NCBI GenBank assembly: GCA_964464965.1
Contig: CAYXHM010000001.1
Location: forward strand, 310,001-374,000
DNA length: 64,000 nt
Source: UBA5543 sp964464965
GTDB taxonomy: Bacteria > Bacteroidota > Bacteroidia > Chitinophagales > Chitinophagaceae
Reading direction: 5' to 3'
Below, piece by piece: positions 50,409 through 60,000 of this stretch; position 1 is the stretch's first letter, and each line of letters starts with the position of its first letter. The translations under genes were made by a program, and so were the position numbers. The notes under the pieces were generated by a model, which did not search any database, was not told where the DNA came from, and was given only the letters and a program-made list of their open reading frames with translations.

Positions 50409-51359
50409 TTAACGCAACAACCTCATACGCAGCAACAACAGGCTACCCAGTATTGCAGGCAATGTCAGGTTGATGAGCCAGATACCTACCGTCGCAGCCA
50501 ATATCCCTACAATATTTTCTGAAAGGCCTGTTGCTTCATGAAAGAGGTATAGCGCCACATAACCGCGTTCCCCAAGCTCAACAAGCGTAATAGAAGGTAT
50601 GACCGTTATCACCCAGAAGAACAATGCACATATCCAATATCCGTCAAAAAATGGCATGTCGATTTTCATCCAATATAACAGAAACAAATACTGTGCCGTA
50701 TAGATACTGTACCTGAGCAGGGAGATGCCTAAAATGGTCAATTGCTGCTTTGGGGTAAACTTCTTTAACAAAGTTTTGTACACCCTGAACTTTCGCAACC
50801 ATTTTATGCGCTCTATCAGGGGTAACCATGTTTCAAACCGCCAGAAGGCGATGATGAGGACAACCGTAATCATCGAGCTTAATATCAACAGCAGCAATGC
50901 CAGCGGCTCGTAAAAATTAACACAGAAATAAGCAAGGCCTATAGTACCAAACACAAACAAAGTAAGCATCTGCGTGAGCGCCCCCAGTATAGATACACTC
51001 ACTAACCTGATTGTATTCTTTCGTTTTAAGTACAACATACGGCCGGGATATTCCCCAAGCCTGTTAGGAGTTACTAACGAAAACGCTATACCGCCAAGGT
51101 AGCTGGCCAATGCCCCCCTGAAAGAAAGCGGCTGGGCAGAACCTGCGAGAATCTGCCACTTCTTTGCCTCCAGCAGCAGGTTGACAGGCATTAGTATCAC
51201 GCATATCCACATGAAGTAGTCGGGTCCTGTATCCCACAAAGTATTTATGTCAACTTTTTCAAGCTGAGATGATACCTGCCCGTAGATGCCCCACAGCAGC
51301 AATAGCGAAATAGTACCGCCAAGCAGGTAATTGAGCCATATTTTGGTACTTTTGTTCAA
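50409..51359 (-). CDS. LPG-synthase-type transmembrane protein (UPF0104), TTG start
   Basis: The 316-residue membrane protein has about eight hydrophobic helices and the signature 'LGGIAFSLVTPNRLGEYPGR' at ~90-110, as in the transmembrane domain of lysylphosphatidylglycerol synthases; the aminoacyl-transferase domain is absent. Such stand-alone proteins are thought to be lipid flippases or transporters. The frame starts with TTG at 51359-51357; the next in-frame ATG would remove the first helix, so TTG is the start. Only 17 bases separate it from the divergent ruvC, so promoters of both genes must lie inside each other's coding sequence. Confidence 0.83.
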   Translation of the reverse strand: MNKSTKIWLNYLLGGTISLLLLWGIYGQVSSQLEKVDINTLWDTGPDYFMWICVILMPVNLLLEAKKWQILAGSAQPLSFRGALASYLGGIAFSLVTPNRLGEYPGRMLYLKRKNTIRLVSVSILGALTQMLTLFVFGTIGLAYFCVNFYEPLALLLLILSSMITVVLIIAFWRFETWLPLIERIKWLRKFRVYKTLLKKFTPKQQLTILGISLLRYSIYTAQYLFLLYWMKIDMPFFDGYWICALFFWVITVIPSITLVELGERGYVALYLFHEATGLSENIVGILAATVGIWLINLTLPAILGSLLLLRMRLLR

Positions 51360-51376
51360 ATCTGTAAACGGAAACT

Positions 51377-51961
51377 TTGCAAACGCCTCCCAAAATCATT
51401 TTAGGCATAGATCCCGGTACCCTTGTTATGGGGTATGGTTTAATTTCCGTGGACAAAAGTAACATTTCGCTGGTGGAAATGGGGGTATTGCAGTTAGCTA
51501 AAAATGAAGACCATGCCGAAAGGCTGAAACTCATTTATATGAAGATGGAGGGTCTGATAAAATTTCATAAGCCGGTAGCCGTTGCCATAGAGGCCCCTTT
51601 CTTTGGCAAAAATGTGCAAAGTATGCTGAAATTGGGCAGAGCCCAGGGGGTAGCTATTGCAGCAGCCATGATGCACGGCCTGAACGCTACCGAGTATGCA
51701 CCACGTAAAATAAAACAATCTATAACGGGCAGGGGTAATGCCAGCAAAGAGCAGGTCTGGCAAATGCTGCAACATACCCTGAAGTTTAAAGACGATGTAC
51801 GGTTCATGGATGCTACAGATGCCGTAGCAGTGGCGCTTTGCCATCATTACCAGGGCAAATATGAAGACCTGAAAGGAAACCATACCAAGCCCATTACTGC
51901 TAAGAAAAAGGCTACAAGCTGGGAAAGCTTTATTACCGCTAACCCCAGCAGGATAAAATAA
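51377..51961 (+). CDS. ruvC: Holliday junction resolvase RuvC, TTG start
   Basis: This 194-residue RuvC endonuclease resolves Holliday junctions, normally with the RuvAB motor. Catalytic acidic residues are visible: Asp12 in 'ILGIDPGTLVMGYG', Glu72 in 'AIEAPFFGKN', Asp145 and Asp148 in 'FMDATDAVAVAL'. The conserved 'GRAQGVAIAAA' and 'YAPRKIKQSITGRGNASKEQ' blocks match the family. An in-frame stop lies 12 bases upstream of 51377, and no ATG lies between it and the conserved core, so TTG is the only reasonable start (MQTPPKIILG). It has a basic C-terminal tail of ~25 residues beyond the usual end. ruvA and ruvB are not in the window. Confidence 0.96.
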   Translation: MQTPPKIILGIDPGTLVMGYGLISVDKSNISLVEMGVLQLAKNEDHAERLKLIYMKMEGLIKFHKPVAVAIEAPFFGKNVQSMLKLGRAQGVAIAAAMMHGLNATEYAPRKIKQSITGRGNASKEQVWQMLQHTLKFKDDVRFMDATDAVAVALCHHYQGKYEDLKGNHTKPITAKKKATSWESFITANPSRIK

Positions 51962-52178
51962 AATATATTATCATATAATTTTAATTCATGTGTTTAATAA
52001 TGTTGATTGCCTGATTATTTTGTAGTTATGGCACATGGATGTTGCATTATATAAATGGATATGATTTTTAAAAAACATATACATACAAGGGTCAGATTAT
52101 GTATCTTGCAGAAGTTCAGCGCGAATAATGGTTGCATAGGGACACCTACGTAACTTGTAATCTATATACACACTATAT

Positions 52179-52889
52179 ATGGCGGATAAATCAAAAATAT
52201 TACTTGTAGAAGATGATGCCACGCTTAGCTACGTGGTAAAAGATAGCCTTACGAAAAATGGCTATGACGTAGTGCATTGCCCTGACGCGGAAGCTGCATG
52301 GCAACAGTTTATGAAATTGAATTTTGATATTTGCCTGCTTGATGTAATGTTGCCTAAAAAAGACGGCATGTCTCTTGCAAACCAGATAAGGCAAAAGAAT
52401 CAAAACATTCCTATTCTTTTGCTTACATCTAAATCTATGGATGATGATAAGATAGCAGGGTTCAGGAGTGGCGCTGATGATTATATTACCAAGCCTTTTA
52501 ACATGCAGGAGTTACTGTTACGTCTTGAGGTATTTTTAAAGCGCACAAAAAAGCAGGGTGAAGAAACGGTTGAAGTGATAAAACTAGGTAACCTGGAATT
52601 TGACTATAACAACCTGGTGCTGCGCGGCGGTGCTAAAGACAAACAATTGACACAACGGGAAGCTGATCTTATAAAATACCTCTGCAACAACGCAAATAAG
52701 GTATTGAAACGTGATGAGATACTGCTGAATGTGTGGGGCAAGGAAGATTATTTCCTGGGTAGAAGTATGGATGTGTTCATTACCAAAGTAAGAAAATATC
52801 TGAAAGACCAGCCAGGGGTAGAACTTCAGACAATACATGGCATAGGCTTCAAATTTGCTTTTGACGGCGCTACCGAAACAGCTAAATAA
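52179..52889 (+). CDS. OmpR/PhoB-family response regulator
   Basis: The product is 236 residues. The receiver domain at 3-118 has acidic pocket Glu11-Asp12-Asp13, phosphoacceptor Asp55 in 'FDICLLDVMLPKKDG', 'LLLTSKSMDDD' and 'DDYITKPFN'. The winged-helix DNA-binding domain at ~135-232 shows 'LTQREADLIKYLCNNANKVL' and 'LNVWGKEDYFLGRSMDVFIT'. It binds DNA repeats as a dimer when phosphorylated. No histidine kinase is adjacent, so it is an orphan here. The 217-base gap before it is AT-rich; a TATCTTGC near 52098 is only a partial -7 match. Confidence 0.95.
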   Translation: MADKSKILLVEDDATLSYVVKDSLTKNGYDVVHCPDAEAAWQQFMKLNFDICLLDVMLPKKDGMSLANQIRQKNQNIPILLLTSKSMDDDKIAGFRSGADDYITKPFNMQELLLRLEVFLKRTKKQGEETVEVIKLGNLEFDYNNLVLRGGAKDKQLTQREADLIKYLCNNANKVLKRDEILLNVWGKEDYFLGRSMDVFITKVRKYLKDQPGVELQTIHGIGFKFAFDGATETAK

Positions 52890-52903
52890 AAGGAGATATT
52901 ATT

Positions 52904-52943
52904 AACAAAAGCGGGACACCTTAAAAGGTGTCCCGCTTTTGTT
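52904..52943. terminator. Bidirectional terminator between response regulator and PorP/SprF genes
   Basis: An inverted repeat of about 18 bp (AACAAAAGCGGGACACC... at 52904-52922 and its complement at 52925-52943), rich in A at one foot and T at the other, serves both convergent genes. Confidence 0.88.
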
Positions 52944-52960
52944 ATTTCAGGCATTTAATA

Positions 52961-54019
52961 TTAATATGCACCTGGGTCGCCTTGCAGCATGTGTTCAAAC
53001 CGTGGGCAACTTAAATTACCACCATTCTGTTGAGACTTTTTATACCTGCCTTTGATGTAAAACGACAATTCGTATCCGCCGGCACCTGCTGTAGCAGGCT
53101 GAAGACTGGATGTATTTACATCGTAGGAAAAAGTAAGCGAATAAATATTATAATCTACTTTAAAAGTTGGAATAATCGCATCTTTTAACCTTGCGAATAC
53201 ACCCGCGTATATTTTAAAGAATGGTCCTGATTCGCCTGCAGTCTGCCAACTGGCCAGTCCACCTACCAAAACCTCTTTATATGTTCCCTGTTTACTATAG
53301 TCAGCATGTGCATTCAGGCCAAAATGATTATTAATTTTTAGGCTAAAGCCAGCGTTACCGGTATATTTTGTCGCCAATACTATTAGTGCGTTATCATCTT
53401 CAAAAGTATGCTTGGGTTTATTCAGGTGAAATGCACTAAAACCAAGATAATAGTTCACTATATTCTCCGGGCCGGCAGAACTATTAAAGCTGATACCAGC
53501 AGCTATATCATAGTTCTCAATTGTACTGTTTGTAAAATTTTCTCCCGAAGCATTATTGGCAGAATAACTGCCATTTACATATTGAGAACTGTAAGTAGCT
53601 TTAGCAAAATTAACTGAACGCTGGATGTACCCACCTGCAAAACCAACTGACAGATAGGAATTTCGCCTGTCTTCTAATGTCTTATTATAATTTAAGGCAG
53701 GATAAACCTGGAGGCTGTTGAAACTGATAGAACCTGCCTTATCATACATGGCAGATACACCGAAACTCAGGTAATCGCCAATTGCCCTGTTGGTAACAAT
53801 ACGTGTTTCCGCAGACAAAAGAAATGTCTGGAAAGGGACTGAAATATTACTCCACTGTGTACGATAGTTGCCACCAACTTTATAATCTCCGCTGAATATC
53901 CCTGTTAATGCCGGATTGCGCATTATAGAGTTTTCATAAAACTGGGAAAAGTGTATATCCTGCGCCTCCATTTTCAATGCAAGCGGCAACAACAATAATA
54001 TTCCTAAATATTTTTTCAT
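52961..54019 (-). CDS. PorP/SprF-family type IX secretion membrane protein
   Basis: The product is 352 residues. A signal peptide (MKKYLGILLLLPLALKMEAQ) is followed by 'DIHFSQFYENSIMRNPALTG', the near-invariant N-terminus of PorP/SprF proteins, and a membrane barrel with repeated 'GG.Y.QWSN'-like strands. In gliding Bacteroidota, SprF-like proteins are outer-membrane partners needed for secretion of the specific large CHU_C-domain protein encoded just before them. Here the gene follows the 2,661-residue adhesin-like gene by 19 bases on the same strand, which fits such a pair and suggests one transcript. Confidence 0.93.
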   Translation of the reverse strand: MKKYLGILLLLPLALKMEAQDIHFSQFYENSIMRNPALTGIFSGDYKVGGNYRTQWSNISVPFQTFLLSAETRIVTNRAIGDYLSFGVSAMYDKAGSISFNSLQVYPALNYNKTLEDRRNSYLSVGFAGGYIQRSVNFAKATYSSQYVNGSYSANNASGENFTNSTIENYDIAAGISFNSSAGPENIVNYYLGFSAFHLNKPKHTFEDDNALIVLATKYTGNAGFSLKINNHFGLNAHADYSKQGTYKEVLVGGLASWQTAGESGPFFKIYAGVFARLKDAIIPTFKVDYNIYSLTFSYDVNTSSLQPATAGAGGYELSFYIKGRYKKSQQNGGNLSCPRFEHMLQGDPGAY

Positions 54020-54038
54020 AAGCTTGTATTAAATTTTA

Positions 54039-57000
54039 TCACCTTATCAATGATATATCCCCTTTTATTTCTATCGGCTTGCCGTCCTCGCACGTAGCCC
54101 TGATTATATAAACAAAAACATCCGGTTTCAGCGGTTCGCTTTTGTAGGTACCGTTCCATCCATAAGTAGGATTATTCAATGGAATATTATTCGCATCGTA
54201 TAGCAACTCTCCCCAACGGCTGTACACGCTAAACCTCTGTACTGTATTCAACCCGTGACCTTGCGGGAAGAACATATCGTTTACACCATCGTTATTGGGT
54301 GTAAATGTATTTGCAATAAATAGCTGGTCAGGTCCGCATGTTACCCGTAGCGTTACTTCATCTTCCGCAACACAGCCAAAGTCTGAAGTAACCTTAACGT
54401 GATACAACGTTGTTTTAGTAGGCGATACTACAGGATTACTGCAGTCCGGGCAATCCATATCTTCCGCCGGGCTCCATTCATATTTCGCAACATTATTGCT
54501 AACAGCTCTCAACGTTGTCGGGGCACCTCCTTTCACATCCCTGTCTTCACCTGCATCTATTTCCGGCAGGTTAAATACATACACTGTGGGACGAGCGGTG
54601 TCTGTAAAGCATTCACCCTGTTTAATCACCACACTATATGTAGTTGTTACAGCAGGAGATACAGTTATACGTGCATTTAAAGGTTCTATTACAGCGTTGT
54701 CTGCAGACCATATATATGATGAACCGCCACCCGCATACAATTCAACTGCCTCTCCAATACATATCGAATCGTCAGGGCTAAATGATACAGGCTTTTTCAG
54801 TATAACAGTCACCTTCACGTCATCAGTATTTACACATCCATTCGCATCAGTACCCTTAACACTAAAAATGGTTTCAGAAGTTGTTGTCGCTAACGGGTTC
54901 GGGCAATTTACACAACTTAAACCGTCAGCTGGAGACCATAAGTAATTTGCTGCACCTGTAGCCAGTAACTGTACAGTGCTACCCTCGCATACATTTTTAT
55001 CTTCTCCTGCATTTACATTTGGCAGGTCATGTACTGTTACTGTTACATTATCTGTATTGGTACAGCCATATTCATCTGTACCGGTCAAAGTATATACGGT
55101 TGTTTTAGTTGTATTTACAGCCGGATTATCGCAGGTAGTACAGCTAAGGCCTGCTGCCGGAGACCAGGTGTATGTCAGCGCACCGGTAGCGCTCAGACTG
55201 TCAGAATATCCTGTACAATAAGCTACATCAGGGCCGGCGTTTACAACAGGGGCAGATCGTAAATCTACCATCACCTGCGCAGTATCAGTACAACCATTAG
55301 TCGTGCCTATCACGAAATAAGTTGTAGCAGCAGATACCGTTGCTACAGGGCTGGCGCAATTAATACATGACAAGCCTGGTATAGGACTCCATGAATAGCT
55401 TTGAGCCCCGGTAGCTGTTAACTGTGTAGTATCACTACCACAAATCAGGTCACGTGCGGCGGTAGCGGTTACAACAGGCAGAGGTTTTACCACCACCTGT
55501 GTACTTGCTGTATTCTTACAACCATTGGCATCCGTACCGGCAACCAGGTATGTTGCCGTGATTGCAGGTGCAGCTTTAGGGTCGGGGCAGGTAGTGCATG
55601 ACAGCCCTGCCGACGGTGTCCATATATAACTCATTGCACCTTTACCTTCTAATTTCACTGAATCTCCTGCACAGATATCAGCAACTGGCAAAATTGACAC
55701 AACCGGTAACGCATTTACTTTCACATTAACAGTATCAGCTGCTTTACAACCATTAGTACCTGTGCCTGTGACCACATAATTAGTACCAGCAGCAGGATTA
55801 GCCGAAGGACTGGCACAGTTTGTACAACTTAAATTATTAGACGGAGACCATATATAACTATCTGCACCCGTTGCCTTCAATACTGTGCTCGCACCTGCGC
55901 ATATTGCAACATCGTTACCCGCATCTACATTTGGCAAAGATTTTACGGTTACTGTTAGTGCCACAGTATTAACGCAACCATTGGCATCTGTACCTGATAC
56001 GGTATACGTTGTAGTAACAGCAGGTGAAGCCTTAGGATTGGGGCAATTCACGCAAGACAATCCTGTTGCCGATGTCCATGCGTAGGAAACAGCACCACTA
56101 ACTTGTAGTTGCACTGAATCTTTAAGACATATACTGGCATTACTACCGGCGTTTACATTTGGCAGCTTATTCACAGTTACGGTAGATTGTGTTGTGCCTT
56201 TACAACCATTCGCATCTGTTCCGGTAATTGTATAAGTAGTGCTTGCAGCAGGGTTTGCCACAGGGTTTGGACAATTGGTACATGAAAGGCCTGTGGCAGG
56301 GGTCCATTTGTATGATACTGCGCCTGAAGCATTCAATTGTACATTGCTTCCCTTACAAACATCTTTATTGGCTGCTGTTATAACCAGCTGTGTGTTTACG
56401 GTTACTTTTACTGTTGATATATTTTTACAACCATTGGCATCTGTACCCGTAACTGTATAAACTGTTGTGACCGACGGCGATGCTTTGGGGTTTGTACAAT
56501 TTGTACAAGACAGCCCTGTAGCAGGGCTCCATGCGTAAGACACCGCACCACTACCTTGCAATTGCGTGGAATCTCCAAGACACACTGTTTTATCACTGCC
56601 ACCGCTTACTACAGGCAGGCTGTTCACTGTCAGTTTTACAACACCTGTGTCTTTACAACCATTGGCATCTGTACCCGTGACTGTATAAGTTGTGGTTGCC
56701 GATGGTGTGGCGGTAGGTGCGGCACAATTGCTGCAGGATAAATCTGTAGCGGGTGTCCAGCTATATGTAGTTGCGCCGATGCCCTGTAAGGATACACCTG
56801 TACCCATACATAACGATTTGTCAGCACCTGCACTTACCACTGGTAAAGAATTTACTGTCACTTTTACGGTGGCTGTATCTTTGCAACTGCTGCCATTAGC
56901 GCCTATTACAGTATAGGTAGTTGTTGTTGTTGGATTGGCAGTGGGATTAGCACAATTGGTACATGAAAGGCCTGTTGCAGGGGTCCAGGTATAGTTGGAT

Positions 57001-60000
57001 GCTCCTGTTGCCTGTAATGATGTATTGCTACCAGTACATATCGCTACATCACTACCGGCACTTACATTAGGTTGTGCATTTACTGATACTTTTACAGTAG
57101 ATGTATTTTTACAGCCATTCCCATCGGTACCCGTTATTGTATAAGTAGTGGTAACTGCGGGAGATGCTTTAGGGCTTACACAGTTCGTGCAGGACAAACC
57201 AGTAGCAGGTGTCCATATATAACTGGTAGCGCCTGTGCCTTGTAGCGATACTGAATCGCCGGGGCAGATATCTTTATCACCGCCGCCACTTACTACAGGC
57301 AAGCTGTTCACTGTCAGTTTTACAACACCTGTGTCTTTACAACCATTGGCATCTGTACCCGTGACTGTATAAGTTGTGGTTGCCGATGGTGTGGCGGTAG
57401 GTGCGGCACAATTGCTGCAGGATAAATCTGTAGCGGGTGTCCAGCTATATGTAGTTGCGCCGATGCCCTGTAAGGATACACCTGTACCCATACATAACGA
57501 TTTGTCAGCACCTGCACTTACCACTGGTAAAGAATTTACTGTCACTTTTACGGTGGCTGTATCTTTGCAACTGCTGCCATTAGCGCCTATTACAGTATAG
57601 GTAGTTGTTGTTGTTGGATTGGCAGTGGGATTAGCACAATTGGTACATGAAAGGCCTGTTGCAGGGGTCCAGGTATAGTTGGATGCTCCTGTTGCCTGTA
57701 ATGATGTATTGCTACCAGTACATATCGCTACATCACTACCGGCGCTTACATTAGGCAAACCGTTCACGTTTACAGTAGTAGTAGCAGTATCCTTACAGCC
57801 ATTGGCCGATGTACCGACTACTGTATATGTTGTATTAGATGTTGGACGGGCAGATGGACTTGGGCAGCCGGTACAGGACAAACCTGCACCGGGCGACCAT
57901 ATATATCCTGCAGCGCCTGTTGCGTTCAATAATATACTATCACCGTTGCATAAAGACACCGTGCCGTTGCTTACAACAACCGGTTTTGGCATTACTGTTA
58001 CAGTTACCACTGCCGTATCCTTACATCCTGAACTGTTAGCACCTATTATAGTATAAGTAGTATTACCTGCAGGGCTGGCAACAGGATTGGTGCAATTAAT
58101 ACAAGATAACCCCGTAGCAGGACTCCACGTTAAAGAGGATGCACCTGTAGCGCTCAGATTTGCCCATGTTTCACCACATATCGATGTATCATTGCTTACT
58201 ACGATAACTGGTTTCGATTTGATACCAATTGTAAAAGTATCCTTAGCAGAACAACCATTTGCATCTGTACCGGTAACAATATAACGTGTAACTGTTTGCG
58301 GATTTGCTACAGGATTAGGGCAATTAGTACACGACAGTCCTGTAGCGGGAGACCAACTGTAGCTTGTGGCACCACTCGCTGATAATTGTAAGCCTGTGAG
58401 TTGCCCCGGGCAAATAGAATCAGCTGCTGCGGTAATATTCACCCCGGGCAGCCCGTGTATCACAACAGTTTTCACAATAGTATCCTTACAACCTGTCGTA
58501 TTGCCTATAATTAACTTTACCTGGTATGTACCTGCAGCCGCATAGAAATGGTTCGGGTCTGCTGCTGTGCTGTTTTTACCATCACCAAAATCCCATGAGC
58601 GTGTTAATATAGTTGAATTGGTGCTGATAATAGTATCATTAAAATAGACCGTATCTGAGCTACATATATTACCTGCATTGACAAAATTAAAATCAGCAAC
58701 TACATTATCTACAACCACGGTATCATCATTCTGCAATGGTACCTGGCATGTACCTCCGTCACTCAATATCAATCTTGGCACATACCTGCCTGCCTGAGTA
58801 TAAGTATATGAGAATGATGGTGTATTTGTAGTTTGTGTTACACCATTGTTCATATCCCAAATAAATGAAGTTGTACTGTTTGAAGCAGCTGTGAAGTTTA
58901 CAGTAAGTGGGTTGCACCCGATAGCAGGCGCGTATGAATAGGAACCCGTAGGCCCGTTCACCTTAACAGTACGCGAAGTGGAATCCTTACAACCGCTGCC
59001 GTTGGTGGCTATAAGCTTGACTGTATAAACACCGGGATATGTATAAGTAATGGATGGATTAGCAAGTATTGACTGGTTATTATTACCGAATGTCCATGTG
59101 TAATTTGCAGCGCCGGTCGAGCTATTAGTAGCCATAATAGAAAGGGGCGGGCAAGGAGCCGCTGTATCGCTCAAAGTGAATGCAGCAGTTGGCTTCTGCA
59201 CTTTAATATAGTTAACTTTCGTTGCAGAATCTTTACAGCCAAAAGCATCCACCAACACCAGTTTCACTGTATAATTTCCTATTGCATTATAAGTATGTGT
59301 TGGCGTTATGCTTGTGCTGGTATTGCCATCGCCAAATGTCCATGCCGAAGTAAAATCTGCCCCTCCTGAGTTATTTTGAAATTTCACAGGGCTTCCTGCA
59401 CACACAGACGTATCATTTGTATAAAACTGTGCAACCGGTTTATATACATACACATAATTGTCGATCTTCAAATCGTCTTTACAGCCATTAGCATCTGTAA
59501 CGGTCAGTTTTACACTGTAGGGACCAGTATTATTATATTTATGATGAATAGTATCAGTTGAAGCCGGCTCTTGTATTCCATCCCCAAAATCCCATACCCT
59601 GCTGGTGATTGCAAACGTAGCAGAGGTAGTATTATCGTCAAATATTATTTTATCTTCTTTACATGGTGTAAGGTCCGATGCGGTAAAACTTACATCCGGG
59701 CCGCCAACCTTAATGTAGTTTTTCTTTACGACACTATCTTTACAACCCAGCGCGTCTGTTACAACTATTTTCATATCAAACACACCTGCTGAATTCGCAT
59801 GCCACGCAACCAGGTTTGCCTGGCTGTAATTAGGACTGCTACCGAAATAGGATGTATATGTATAACCGGCAGTAGATCCTGCTCTTGTCAACATCAATAA
59901 ATTTCCTTTACATATCGTAGTGTCATTTACAGTAAAAGTTGGCAAGATGATAGATTGAGCATTAATCACCTGCGCAAAACTGTCTGTACAACCTGTCGCT

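Larger units (their letters stand above)
54345..58453. repeat. Tandem array of ~76-residue (228-bp) four-cysteine modules
   Basis: About 18 head-to-tail copies inside the giant gene. Most carry Cys near position 14, Cys-x2-Cys near 39/42 (LSCxNC) and Cys near 65. The next-to-last unit has lost the Cys-x2-Cys pair and the last unit has MDCPDC but lacks the first Cys. Copy identity is high in the middle and falls toward both ends. Confidence 0.9.

Noticed and set aside
56636..57517. Two identical 65-codon minus-strand frames
   Set aside because: They are identical only because they lie in the duplicated DNA of the giant gene, in a non-coding frame.
54345..58453. Regular direct repeats suggesting a CRISPR array
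   Set aside because: The period is 228 bases, the repeats are coding and in frame, and there are no short repeats with unique spacers.
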